Shown piece by piece: positions 1 to 11,307 of a stretch of 64,000 bases of DNA (the stretch's first letter is position 1; every line of letters begins with the position of its first letter). Location: assembly GCA_030435675.1 (NCBI GenBank), contig CM059621.1, positions 8,866,001-8,930,000 of the forward strand, written 5' to 3'. The DNA is from Steinernema hermaphroditum (Eukaryota; Nematoda; Chromadorea; Rhabditida; Steinernematidae). Both the position numbers and the translations under genes were made by a program. A model generated the notes under the pieces. It was given only the letters and a program-made list of their open reading frames with translations, made no database searches and was not told the DNA's origin.

Positions 1-295
1 ACATGCCGGCGACCGGAGTATTCGACGACTGACCTCAGGGGTGGCCCGAAGGAGGTTCCGAAGGGATGGTGTTTGTTCAGGGGCGAACGGTTTGCGCGCG
101 ACTTCTTATGTAACCTAACACGAAGGGCGTTTGGAACCTTTGTTCGCTATTTGTCCGAGACGCGCGAATTGACTCGTACAGCCGCGGACAAACACGCCTA
201 AAAGGGACGCGGAAGGCGACTCTAAGGCGTTTATTAATCGAGGCACTATTGGAACGTTTATCTCGACTAGATTCTCCGCGACGCGACTCCGCACC
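1..295. other. left-edge non-coding sequence
   Basis: No reading frame with codon structure or recognisable similarity. It lies just 3' of the PTR gene stop codon, so it should hold that gene's 3' UTR and processing signals. I see no unambiguous AATAAA on the minus strand. Confidence 0.4.
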
Positions 296-3185
296 CTATG
301 TACATTTCAGCGAATCTTCGGTCGGCTCCGCGCCATCCACGGCGAGGACCGTCGGCTTCTGGGGCTCCTCTGCGGCCTCGCGCTCCTCATCGTCGTCGTC
401 GACGGGCCTGCTGGCGAAGGAGCGGATGATGACGGGGAGGAGGACGACGCCGTGGAAGAGGCCCGTGGCGACGACGAGCACGCACGTTCTGGCGAACATG
501 CGGACCACGTGCGACGGCACCAGCATCATGACGACGATGGCCAGGAAGGTTGAGGTGCCGCCCTGCACCACCGGCCACCCGATGGCGCCTAGAGCGTCCG
601 CCATCCGCTCGTCCGGGTCCCGGAACTCGCTCCGGTAGATACGGTAGCCAACGTGGGTGGCGAAGTCGATGCAGAGGCCGATGGACATCTAGGAGAGGGC
701 GATGAGGGGGGGGGAGACGGAAGAGGGCTCACAAGGATGTTGACGACGGTGGTTGGGTCGAGGTCGGCGCCCCAGAGGGAGAGGTAGCCGGCGACGCCGA
801 CGTCCATAGAGACCATCATGCAGACGACCCAGAAGACGATGGAGCTTTCGGCGATGAAGAGGATGCAGACGATCATCATGGCGACGATGGCGGTGCCGAG
901 GGAGTTGAGGGTAGTGGCCTTGAGCTCGAGCATCTGGTCACTGAAGAAATTGTTCTCGTCGAAGACGAGCGCCTGGAACTGGGGGTAGTGCGCCGTGATG
1001 TTGCGCCACTTGAGGAGGAGGCTCGTGCGCACGTTCCAATCGCGCAGCTGGAAGCCCGTGGTGAAGTAAAAGCGGTGCACGAACTGCTTCTCCGGGCGCT
1101 CGGGGCTCTCGGCCCACTCGACGAAGGCCTTCCACTGCGAGTTGAAAGAGATGCCGAGGAAGGCGCGCAGCGTCTCGTAGAAGCGCTCGTCCTCCTCCCA
1201 GAAGAACTGGCGGTAGTTCTGGAACTCACGCAGCCAGAAGCGCGTCGAGTTCGGCCCCATCGAGAACTGCGTGCTCTCCAGGTCCGCCACCATCTGCAGC
1301 ATCGTCTCCAGCTGAAAACGTCCCGTACCTCGACTCCAGAAGGCGCCACTCACCATCTCGGGGTGCGCGGCGAAGTCAGGCGCGTTGTTGACGTAGACGC
1401 GGCCGATGACGCCCTCCGACCAGATCTTCGACTCCGCCAGGTAGAGGTAGCGCGCCAGTGGCGAGTCGTCGACGAGCAGCCGCGAAGGCGTCAGGTTCGG
1501 CTCCAGAAGACTACAGCCGTAGAAGGCGCCGAAGATGTAGGCGGCGTAGACGGCGATGAGGCCGATGCGGGTGGCCCGGTGGCAGAGGAAGGGCGCGATG
1601 TAGTTGGAGAAGAGGTCGTGTGTGGGCGAGATGAAGTTCGTCTGCTTCGCCTTGAAGATCTCCTCCTTGGGCATGCGGCGCCACACGAAGACGCAGTGGT
1701 AGCCGGCGGCCTCGCGCACGCCTCCGAGGGCCATGATGGCGGCGAAGAAGGTCACCTGGTAGAAGTAGTCGAAGAGGATGGCCACGGCGATGAAGCGGCA
1801 GAAGATGGAGATGGCGGGTGTGGAGCTGAGGGCGCCGATGCCGAAGGAGAGCATCGAGGTGATCGAGGTGACGGAGATCGCACTGAAAGACCTTCTGAGG
1901 AGCGTCGGGGAAGGGGCCTACCTGCCGGCCTCCTCCAGGGAGAGCGCCATCCGCTTCTCGGGCGGCAGCGAGCGCTTCGTGTCCTGCCATGCGCCCAGCA
2001 TCACGTAGGTGTCGTCGACGCCGATGGCCAGCGCCAAGAAGGGCATCACCGTCACCTGGCTCACGAAGGGGACCCCCAGCCAGAACATGAGGCCTGCCGC
2101 GGAGATGATCGCCAACGAGGAGCTCAGCACCCCCATCAGCGCCTCGATCGGCTTGCTCGTTATCCAGTCGCCCGTCAGGCTGCAAGGGGTACGGTAGGGG
2201 CGGGTGGGGCGACACTCACCAGGAGCCGATGGTGAAAGAGAGGAGGAGGAGGATGGTGAGTGAGATGAAGGGGAAGGTGTATGTGGCGTTCTTCTGCATC
2301 TCGTCCTTCAGGATCGCCAGGGAGAACATCGAGGAGCGCAGCTGGAGCCGCTGCTCCTCGAGGTGCGCCCGGATACTCCGCTCGAGGCTCCGCGTCACCT
2401 CCTCAGCGGTGAAGGCGCCGTGCGAGGGGACCTCGTAGATCAGGTGCACCATCTGGATCGCCTCGATCCCCAGCGGACCACCCACGGTGACGCCGTAGAA
2501 GTGCGTCGGGAGGAAGAGCTTGTTCTCGAAAAAGTTCATCAGAGGAAAATCGATCTGGATACGAGGGTCCTTGCGGATCTGAAGGCGGCGGAGCTGAAAG
2601 CGACCCTTCCCGGGGACTTACCTTCTCGTTCCAGAAGGCGTCGAAGAAGATCTCTACGATGGAGTTGGAGAGGGGACAGAGCTCCAGCGCGGGACAGACG
2701 TCGTAGCCGAAGACGAGCGTCTCCCCGCCCAGCTCCAGCGTCAGATTCTTGAGGACGAAGCGGTTGAGGCCGACGATATCGCGGGCGACGTCCTCACGGA
2801 GCAGATTGCCGTCGGGGAGCGCCGACTCCACGGCCACGGCCAAGTAGCTTCTGAAGAGGACGTCTGAGGAGGGCCTCGCATCGGCGCTCACTTGTTGGTG
2901 GAGTCTCCGCTGAACTCCTTGTGGATACGGTACTCGAAGCGCGAGGGAGAGTGCTCTGGGGAGTAGAGGAAGCGGAGGTCGTCCTGTACCGTCATCCGGA
3001 AGATACCGAGGGAGAGGACGCTGGTGAGGAGGAGCGGCCCCAGGATGAAGGGATTCGGGTGCCGGGTGACGAAAAGGCCATATCTAAAGGGGTCTTAGCA
3101 CGATCAGGGGACCGGGGACGCACCTGTAGAAGACGCGGGCGAGGAAGTCCTGCAGCAAGCCGAACGGATTCACCCAAACGCCCAT
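296..3185 (-). CDS. patched-related (PTR) membrane protein
   Basis: Seven exons: 3185-3124, 3083-2892, 2850-2622, 2578-2220, 2179-1922, 1882-733 and 688-296, giving about 880 residues, normal for nematode PTR proteins. Introns are 38-44 nt. The N-terminus (MGVWVNPFGLLQ, then a first hydrophobic helix near residue 35) is followed by a large extracytoplasmic loop with GYDVC and CPLSNS. A sterol-sensing-type block follows, with the typical LALAIGVDDTYVML stretch around residue 345. A second loop and a second membrane bundle follow, ending in MSIGLCIDFATHVGY, the RND-like GLCIDF motif. The tail is acidic (DDDDEEREAAEEP). Family knowledge: PTR proteins act in cuticle formation, moulting and lipid or sterol-linked trafficking; the cargo here is unknown. 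No splice acceptor abuts the ATG, so a conventional promoter in the 3186-3330 gap is likely. The alternative, true Patched, is less likely given length and loop motifs. Confidence 0.93.
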
Positions 3186-3330
3186 GGTGGAGGTGCTCGA
3201 GTGCCCCACCACCGGGCGCCCCCCGATTCCACAGGATTTGACCTAAATGTCGATTGATCGCCGCAAGACGCCGCGCCGCTGACATTGACCGAGGACGCTC
3301 TCCTCTGGAGTGGACGACCCGGGGAACTAG
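3186..3330. promoter_or_regulatory. divergent intergenic region, PTR / unrecognised gene
   Basis: Short gap between the minus-strand PTR start at 3185 and the first supported exon of the plus-strand gene near 3331. It should contain the PTR promoter and probably a missing first exon of the plus-strand gene. No TATA box or other core element is evident. Confidence 0.35.
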
Positions 3331-4357
3331 CGGAATGCCAGATGCATCGATCTCTCGAACCCCTTCCAGGTCGAGGATTGCTACCGTTGCCCACATTGGC
3401 AGTCATCATCCATAAATCTGAGGTACACCATTCTGTTCGATTGCTTAGAAGCCGGATTGGCGTATCATATCAGTTACCGGATCAAATCGTGACATTTTAG
3501 GTACTGTGTTGTAAATCTGCAAACTAATCACGAGGATCAACTGGACATAATTCGGAAGCTTTTTGATTCCCCTCGAAGTGTCGGGTTTACGAGTTTATTT
3601 CTCGTATCAAATCCGCAATATCAGATCGCAACAAAAGCGATGTGATCGGAAGCATTGGAGCTTCATCGCATAAAAGGGGACGACAATAACTGCGAAATGT
3701 GCAATTATGAGGACTCTGTTTGAAACAGCTGCGTGCAAGATCTTCCTGCAGGGCCGATCGCACACAGAACGAATTCTTCGGAGAGCCGATGACTTCTTGG
3801 ATCTCGTGCCCATGTTCGAGTGCTACCTTGTCACGGGGAACGAATCGAGACACGGAAGCTATGTGGAGGAGATGCAGTAAAGCACAGAAGGAGCAGCTTC
3901 CAGGTTGGCCTATCTCAAGTCACTTCATCCACCTGTTCACACACGGATTGCCCCACCCACGCTACAGTCCGTACAATCTCTGCGTAAGTGGTCACAGTAT
4001 GTGGAAACGTGCTTATACTTCTTGCGAAAGTGTTCGGAGGCCGGGAAGACGACTCTCTCCCATAAAGACCTCAGGGATTTTCTGAGATACTCTGGACCGA
4101 TCACCTTCGTCCGCGAGCTTCTCAATGAACTGATTCTGAATTTCGGCTTTAAAGTGGATAATATCACAAAGGAGCAGCTGAGGTCCTTCAAGGACGATGC
4201 TCTCGCAAATCGCCTCTCTCGCAAATTTTATAGTTTTTATAGAGCAGAAAATGCGCCTTTCCAGTTTGCACCACTTCATGAAGAATTTACTCGAGGCCGT
4301 GAAACGCGTCGACCCCTGACTCCCCATCAACTCCCCGTCCACCCTTTCCGTGAATAA
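3331..4357 (+). CDS. unrecognised five-exon protein, N-terminus missing
   Basis: I do not recognise the family. Exons that join in one frame are about 3331-3461, 3501-3577, 3625-3641, 3677-3876 and 3904-4357; introns are 39, 47, 35 and 27 nt. The 27-nt intron (3877-3903) is unusually small and is the weakest join. Visible features are a CYRCPHW cysteine pair early on, then a largely helical, leucine- and arginine-rich body (HEDQLDIIRKLFDS, RTLFETAACKIF, RADDFLDLVPMFECY, SLRKWSQYVETCLYFLRK, RELLNELILNFGF). No signal peptide, membrane segment or catalytic motif is visible. There is no in-frame Met in the first exon, so an upstream exon or a start further 5' is required. The last exon could instead splice at the acceptor near 4264 and end in another frame around 4318. 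It converges on calpain (stop codons about 120 bp apart). It could be a helical scaffold or complex subunit, but this is inference only. Confidence 0.6.
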
Positions 4358-4474
4358 AAACGCTGTTTTTTTCAAGAAGCGTCGACAACAGGGATCTCAA
4401 ACCAATACTGAATCCCTACCGTACCCCCCCCCCCACAGCTCCACTGACAGTCATTGTTCATAAAGGCACTTTCG

Positions 4475-6652
4475 TCAAATATACATGGGATCGTCGTAGG
4501 TACTTATTTCTACCGTAATCTTCCCGATCCGCTGCTTCGATCCGTTCGCTTGGAGATCCAGTTCGACCGTCCGCCGGTCGTTGTCGATGAGTGCGTTCAG
4601 GGTGGCACGCCCCACCAGTCGGTCCTTCAGATGCCGCGCCTCCCACAGCTCCACGACGTACGTCTGCCGCTGCGTTTTCCTAAAACGCCGTCTTCCGCGT
4701 CCGCCGCTGCGTGTGGTACCTGTGGAAGACGAAGTCCTCGTGCCAGGACCACTCGCGCGCCTTATCCGTGGACCTCGTCCTCGACTTCTCCTTCTCGCTC
4801 ACCACGACGCAGTAGGCGCACATCTCTGAACGAAGACTAAGCGGGGCGGGGCTACGGTAGGCACCTCGGGGGAAGACGAGCTTCGCGTCGACGACGCTGA
4901 TCTTGGTGACGTTGGTCGCCTGGGAGCACTTGAAGAAGCCCTGGGCGGGGGCGTCCTTCTTCAGGAGCTTCGGGTTCGTGTGGTGCGGTGAGAAGACGCG
5001 CAGCATGTAGTGCGTCTGCTCACGGGGGGCGAAGGTGGTCGGGATAAGCACGTAGCGCCCGGGCTCCAAGTTCGTCAGATGCAGGTAGACGCTCCGGGAG
5101 CCCGCGTAGTCGCTCGTCGCCACCGGGGTCACCGCCTATAGGGACCCACTATCAAGCGTCGAGCCCTCACTCACCTGGTGGATCCGGTGGCGACGGTTGT
5201 TCTCCACCTTCATGACATGCATGCCTATGGTGACGTAGGGCTCGCGGACCTTGGAGCCCTCGCAGACCTCTTTCTGGGTGAGGGCGACCATCACCTCGCC
5301 GCCGTCGCCCTTCTGCACGTCGAAGCGGTACTGCGGGTTGCAGCAGAAGGTCGCCGAGAAGTTGAGGCAGCCGCCAGCGCGGTCCCCGGGGGCGCCGCTC
5401 TTGACGCCGTTGGTGGTCCACTCGTCAAAGAAGACGCTCTCGTGGAAGCGTTTGTGCAGGCTAAACATGGAGGTGTTGAAGAGCTGGCAGACGGAGATGT
5501 CGGTGAAGTGGCGCACAAACTCGTCCCAGGGCATCCAGAACTCGCCGTCCTCGTCCACCGTGATGCCCATCTCCTTCTTCTGCACGTCGCCCACCTGCTC
5601 CCACTCGGCCGAGTCGTCGGACCACGGCCCATTCCACTCCTTCTCGCCCCACGGGTTCTGCAGCCGGATCATCATCTGCCGCTCCACCGTCGAGAAGAAA
5701 CGGTAAGAGCCGTGCTTCGCGTCCAGGTCCACGAAGCGGACGGCGGTCACCGCGTAGGCGTGCCCCTTCACCAGTCCGCAGTCGAGGCTCTTCTCGATGT
5801 CCTCCTTGTTCTTCGCCTGAACGGGGTCACAATGGCAGCGGGCAGGGGGGCTTACGGCGATGGCGGCCACGATGAGAGCCTGGTGCTCGAACGCCTGCTT
5901 CAGCGTCTGGAAGAGACGTCCGTCGTGGTCGGATACGGTAGCGTCGGCCTCGAATCCGAGGAACTTGGACACGTTGATCGTCTCGGCGACACCGGCGGAG
6001 ACATCCTGGAGGGCGTCGGCCAGCTGGCCGCCCACCAGGTTCTCGTAGCATCCGTAGAGCCTATAGGAACGTAGAGGAAGGCGGGGGTTACGATAGCCTA
6101 CTTGGCAAAGGCCTTCTCGAGGAGGGCGCTCCAGAACTCGTTGGGGGTCTTGGAGCGCGCGAAGAGGAGCTTGCCGTTCTTGGTGGGGAGGAGGTCGTCG
6201 ATGACGACCTCGATCCACTCGCCGAAGCGCCAGAAGCAGAAGCGGAAGATGCCGGCGTAGGGCCGGTCGGGCGCCCACTCCTGGTCCTCAGCGTCGGGGA
6301 TCACCTTCGCCAGCATCGCCTCGTTATGGGTAAGGGCGGAGCAGGCAGAGACGAACCAGCAGTTCCCCAGGATGCCCTGGGTGACGTCGTTAGCGCTGGC
6401 GCCTTCCACGAACAGGTGCGGGTCCTCGGAGATCTCCTACAAGCGACTCCTGCACGGATTGTCTGCGCGGCGACTCACCCAGGGCCGTTTCCAGACGATG
6501 TCCGAGTTGCGCTGGGTGTCGAGGAAGAGCGACTGGTTGGTGGGAGGGAAGGCGACGTCCACGAAGAGACTCTTCTTGCGGCGACACTCCGCTCGCAGCT
6601 TACGGTAGTTCTGCGAGGCGAAGAAGCGTCTTCGGGAGCCGGAGACGGTCAT
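4475..6652 (-). CDS. CAPN5 / tra-3: calpain-5/TRA-3-type cysteine protease with C2 domain
   Basis: Seven exons: 6652-6479, 6436-6102, 6060-5856, 5816-5175, 5135-4865, 4825-4720 and 4679-4475, giving 645 residues (human CAPN5 is 640). The N-terminus is the short calpain-5 form ([19 protein letters not shown]) with no EF-hand domain. The papain-like core keeps all three catalytic positions: Cys in [14 protein letters not shown], His in [12 protein letters not shown], and Asn in [16 protein letters not shown]. Domain III follows, with NPQYRF and [11 protein letters not shown]-terminal C2-like domain contains the [15 protein letters not shown] and [11 protein letters not shown] stretch, aligned with the CAPN5 C2 region. 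In C. elegans this orthologue type (TRA-3) cleaves TRA-2 in sex determination; that role here is inferred only from family. The protein is expected to be cytosolic and Ca2+-dependent. Introns are about 39-42 nt and one contains the TACCGTA word. The start at 6652 gives a family-like N-terminus. Confidence 0.95.
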
Positions 6653-8070
6653 CGAACCCTTCTGGAGGCGATTCTGGTCTCTGGATGCTCTGGCTGAAGC
6701 GAAAAGCAGGCTTATCGCGGCGGAAGTGACACCTTCGGGACGATAAGGGATCGATCGTCGGTCGCGCGATGACCACGGGGGCAGAAGTGCACGTCCTGAC
6801 TAATTGGGAATTAGAGAAGGCGCATCAATCAAGGGTCTTTTGCTGAAAAAGAGGAATTCGAAAGGAAAAGATAAGATACTGTATGCAGCGACGTTCGAGA
6901 CGTCGCAAAGTGTGAATCGACTTATCTTTCGATCTTTCGACGCAACACTTACGAGAAGCCAGAAAAAGAAACGTTCAGAAAAGTGTGAAAGGCTCGAAGG
7001 AGAAAGAAGGCTCAGGACTGTGCGTCAGGGGATCGGACTAAAATGTATTCATATTAGTCACACTATCTACTGGACTGAAATAGAACGGACACCCACGGCG
7101 ACGAGACTAGAATCCTGGTCAGCCCTGGGGCTGTTCGACCTTATGGGTGCACGAAGAGAAAGCGCCAAAGATCACGTCCTGTGGTGAACACGGCGATGGC
7201 GCACGTCGCCCCGCATCAGCTGATCCCGAAGGTTGCAGCCACTTCGCCAACTTCGAGGCGGATGGAGACGTGCATCGCGCCACAAAGCCGCAATTAATTC
7301 GTCGAATTTTGCGCGTCCGTCCGTCGCCCCGCAGAGGCGCCCGATCACGTTGTTTCCGCCGCTGCTTCGCACGTCGATCGAGACGAATCGCCGGCGCCAG
7401 ATCGACGATCCCCATGGGTCAGAGGCGGCAGAAGACGTGATCCGGCGGCCCCGGCGCTATTCGATCGATCCGATCGGGGCGCGAGAGGCGCCCGTCCGAC
7501 GCCCCGAAAGGAATTCGGCGGCGCCTCGACGTCGGCGGCGGTAAACAGCGGTGGCACCGCGTTGTAAAGTTGGAATCGAGACGGCGGGCGCTGTTTTGCG
7601 AAGTTGCGCGCCTACAAAAGCCCTCGAGAGGAGAGGAGTGCGCGCCAAGAGGGAGGGGATCGCCGCGCGAGTCACCCGGAGGCGGCTTAAGGGTCTTCCA
7701 CCCGTGTAATCCCTCCAAACACTTCCGAGGAGGGCACGTGACCACAGTAATCCCGAGCAACGAGCGGATAATCGCTTTGGTTAGGCGTGCACCCGCGGGA
7801 TCGCCCCGCGAAGAAGGCAAACACTCCAATTAGCCCGATTCGACCGACGGCGATGATTTAATTAGAAGCGACAGAATCGCCCGGGGCTCCCCTATAAGGC
7901 GCGCTACAGTACTGCCCGCCTCCGGGCTGACCTTCACTTCCGCAGTCGACGTGGGTGGTCGACGTCAGCCACGTGAGTCAGCGGGTCGTTGCGTGACGCG
8001 GCGTTTATTCAGTGCACACCTAACAGCCGGACAGAACAGGCTATGTGCAGTATGGCCTCTGGAGGGGACG
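6653..8070. other. intergenic, upstream of calpain
   Basis: About 1.4 kb between the calpain start and the phosphatase stop. Open frames here (for example around 6804-7187) lack splice structure or similarity and I do not support them. The DNA is GC-rich around 7.2-7.7 kb with repeated GGCGCC words interspersed with AATTA cores (near 7290, 7830 and 7860). It probably holds calpain promoter sequence and the phosphatase 3' UTR. Confidence 0.4.
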
Positions 8071-10091
8071 TCAGCCCTGCTGGAGCATCGAGTGCTTGTA
8101 GAGGTAGACGTCGGGGATCGGGCGCTTCATGCCGCGCAGAAGCTCCACGCTCGCCTTCCCGTGGTTGTGCTTTTGCTCGTACTCGATCATCTGGCGCCAG
8201 AAGCCGAGGTTCGGCGCGATGATCGGTCGGATCCTGAAAGGGGCGAGGATGACTCTGGGGATAGTCTTAAACATCGATCGATCCTTGTTTTGTCAATTCC
8301 AGAAATGCGCTTAGACTCTCTCCGAGTTTACTTCATTCGAAAAGATAATGTGCGATCGGTCTGCCCTCAGAGTGCACGTTTCAGAATTGTATTGTTGATC
8401 GGGATGAAACGTTTCATCGATACCCCACAAATATTCTGTGATGCCCTGGCGACTAGTGCCGCCAAAAGATCGAGGAACCATTTAGCGGATCAATCGCCAG
8501 CGCGGTCGTGATCAGTCCCGTGGGCACATTCAGAAGACATCCGATCGTGCCGAGAACCTCTCTTTCTTCGCTTTGTTTGTTCTGCAGCCCTGGAAGAGGT
8601 TCCCGTTCCGCAATTTGGCGATGTTTGCCGAATGCCCGCGCGATGCGCTCCACTGCGCACCGGAATTGGTCTCCGAAACAAAAACAGAGACCGCAATTTC
8701 ATTGGGCGTTCTGCCTAAGTGCCTCCATTTAGCCCCCTCCTTCGCGGGTACAAACATAACGGTCGTGGCGGGACTCACTTGTTGACAATGGTGAACGCCT
8801 CGCGGAGATTCATCTTCTCCTTGATCACAAGGTACATCATGACGATCGTCGCCGAACGGGAGACTCCCGCCGCGCAGTAGACGAGCACTTTTCCGCCCTG
8901 AAAGGACACGGTATGTCTGTTCCAGGAGGGTCCCCCCACGATCGGGTTCCGAAAAACGAGGAGGAGAAGAGGAGACGCGCGGGAAGGAGTTAATAATTAT
9001 GTTTTAGACAGGACTACCGTAGTATGGCCACGGGAAGCGTTTCAGACATGCATTTCAAGGAATTGAAAGTGAGCCATGTGGATCGGAGCCTACTTATCTC
9101 AACCTGGAACTTAGGGGAAAGAGACAAAAGAACTGAAAGTAGCTAATCCTGAGGAGGTCTTTCTTTTCTCTGAGCTTTCTATCTCAAGAAGGACTCCTTC
9201 GAAAGGTTTTGACCAGGGGCACATTTACAAAGCCAGCTCCCCACCCCAGAAAGCGCCTCTGCTCGGGTCCCCGAGATCTCTGATCTCTCCCCCACAGCGC
9301 GCAACCGGAATTCGGTGCTAATCCCGCCGTTCCGAAACACATCCCGCGAAGTACATCCGGATCGATGCCCAGAATGGCTCAGCGGAGCCTATTTCTGGCG
9401 TCCGTAAACAAGACAGTGAATGGCGCTAATCACCTTTTCGGCGGCCTTCTGGATGAAGTCGGCGGTGGAGTCGAAGTACTGCCTGATGTTCTGCAGCTCG
9501 TTGTCGTCCATGGGGAGGTGGAGGTACTCGACGCCCTCCACCTTCTTGTTCTTCAGGTTTGTGCAGTCGACGGCGTGGGTGATGCCGAACTGGCGCAGTT
9601 TCGCGTCGGAGATGCAGCCGTAGCCGCTGAGGAAGAGGAAGTCGCGGATTTCGGAGACGGCGTTCAGGCGTGCGTCCATGAACTGCAGACGGATTCTGAA
9701 AGGGCCACGTGAGGGCAGGGGGCCTCCAGAAGACGATCGATCGGCGCGCGGACAGTCAGCTGGCGGGCGGCGACGGTGTAAAGCGGGCGGAGCGCCTCTG
9801 GGACCGTCGAGCGCCTTCGGTAAACAGCCGAGGAGGCCGCCTCGAGGGGCAGACGACGAGGAACCCCCGGGAGACTCTTCGGGGGACAGAGATCGGGCCG
9901 AGGATTCGGAAGGAACTGCCGGAAACAAAAGAAAACAAAGCGTGCACGCGAGGGGCGGCGGTGACGTCAGCCCGAGGATATCATCTTTTCGGCTAGAGGC
10001 GAGGGAGAGGGAGGGAAACGCACCTCAGGTCGAAGCTCTCTTCATCTTCGCCGTCGGCATCGAAGACTTCGGCGAGGTCGCTGCGGAGCAT
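8071..10091 (-). CDS. atypical dual-specificity phosphatase (DUSP14/18-like)
   Basis: Four exons: 10091-10024, 9695-9434, 8897-8779 and 8233-8071, giving 203 residues (human DUSP14 is 198). The introns (328, 536 and 545 nt) are much longer than elsewhere in the window. Residues about 32-110 form the N-terminal half of the DSP fold (NAVSEIRDFLFLSGY, HAVDCTNLKNKKVEG, YLHLPMDDNELQNI; the Asp in PMDD is the expected general acid). The P-loop reads VYCAAGVSRSA: the nucleophilic Cys, the Arg and the following Ser are present, but the usual His before Cys is Tyr. The C-terminal helix has the DUSP14/18 signature (RPIIAPNLGFWRQMIEYE, then PDVYLYKHS). It is expected to be an active phosphatase in the MAPK-phosphatase superfamily without a MAPK-docking domain. 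The exon at 10024 can be read upstream to an acceptor at 10188, so a longer N-terminus is possible; I chose the first in-frame ATG. Confidence 0.87.
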
Positions 10092-11307
10092 CGGGCGATT
10101 CTGGAGGCGATCGGAGGGGCGACTGAGGCTGGAGGCCCCGAGGGGGGAGCGGGGCTTAGCGCGCCGTCCGAAGACGTCAAAGATTAGCCTCTAAGAGGGG
10201 AAGGAAATAGAAACAAAAGCCGAAAACATTCGAAACGAAACGGGATCAGAGGGAGAGGAGGACTTCGCTTACGCAAGGAATTTCAAAGAGCGCCCGGCGA
10301 TAGCTACCGTAACCCAGACGAGCAGGAAGAAGACAGAACGGAGCAAATGAGAGAACTGTCCCCAACTGGCTCGTTTCCACTTGGATGGTCGCCAGCTGAG
10401 TGGTTTCCGGTTCTGTAAACCTCTGATGTCTTCGGGAAAGTCACGGGAAATGCATTAGGAGTGCCCGAAATAGACGAGCAGATCTCTGCTCCGGACGCCT
10501 CGAATTCGGACGTTCGGATTAGTGCGTCACCGAAACAGGCAGGCTCATCGGATTCGATTCCAGCTGACCTGCGTAAGACGGACATTTAAAGAAATTGAAA
10601 TCAGAAAAATCTCTTTCCCGACTCGTGGCGTCACTTTTGAGATCTAGTGGCTGAAATACATAGGACTGTAGATAGCTTCGACGGATACGGTATTGTAACT
10701 AGTGAGATGCCAGTCACGGACGTAGAAGACGGTGGTTCAGTATAGGTGACTATAAAATAGGAAAATAGGACCCAGTCGTCTCCACGTCTATGCCTCTAAG
10801 CCGAAACTGTTTTTAAGCCCTCGTTGTGTGCTCAAATGAACACACCTATTCCAAACTTTTCGTCGTTGTTCTGTGCTCTCATAAGTGACGTAAGTTCTAC
10901 CGTATCATTCAGGCGTGCCCTTCCATCCATAACTCTATAATCTAGGTCTCCTTGAAGTTCATCCGAGAATCATTTCCCCATTCGCAGAGCCTTTGTACTC
11001 TTCACAATCCTCGAAACGCACGAATTTCTCTATAAAACATTTTGAATGACGTTTTCCTGTCCTTCGACTTGTTTTGGTCTTAGAACTATTTTCAGATTTA
11101 CTATAATTGTCGTGGAACTCAGCAGTCGTCATCGGCGACTCTAAGAGCGCCCTTTAGGAAGGCAACGATCGTCAACACCTCGAAACGGCCATTCAGCACA
11201 ACACCGAAGTTCAACATGGCTCAGCTCTCCTTCCGAGGTGTACTGTAGCCCCTGGCTTGAACTTCTCCATCCCGTCTCGAATAGAACTCTTTATCACTCG
11301 CTAACTC
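10092..11307. other. intergenic with one isolated minus-strand ORF
   Basis: The stretch contains a 93-codon minus-strand ORF (10585-10304) with a GNHSAGDHPSGNEPVGDSS-like run. It could be a 5' exon of the phosphatase gene, but no good donor links it to 10187, so it is not annotated as a gene. The rest (10.6-11.3 kb) shows no gene. TACCGTA/TACGGTA words occur near 10299, 10683 and 10897. Confidence 0.35.

Noticed and set aside
988..2235. 415-codon plus-strand ORF
   Set aside because: It is antisense to PTR exons, Arg/Glu/Gly/His-rich, with no similarity. High GC in the true gene's third positions leaves few stops on the other strand.
5178..6074. 298-codon plus-strand ORF
   Set aside because: Antisense shadow of calpain exons.
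6804..7187. 127-codon plus-strand ORF
   Set aside because: Lys/Arg/Glu-rich, no similarity, no splice structure, in the calpain upstream region.
10304..10585. 93-codon minus-strand ORF as a 5' exon of the phosphatase
   Set aside because: No good splice donor connects it to the acceptor near 10188, and the phosphatase already has a family-length start at 10091.
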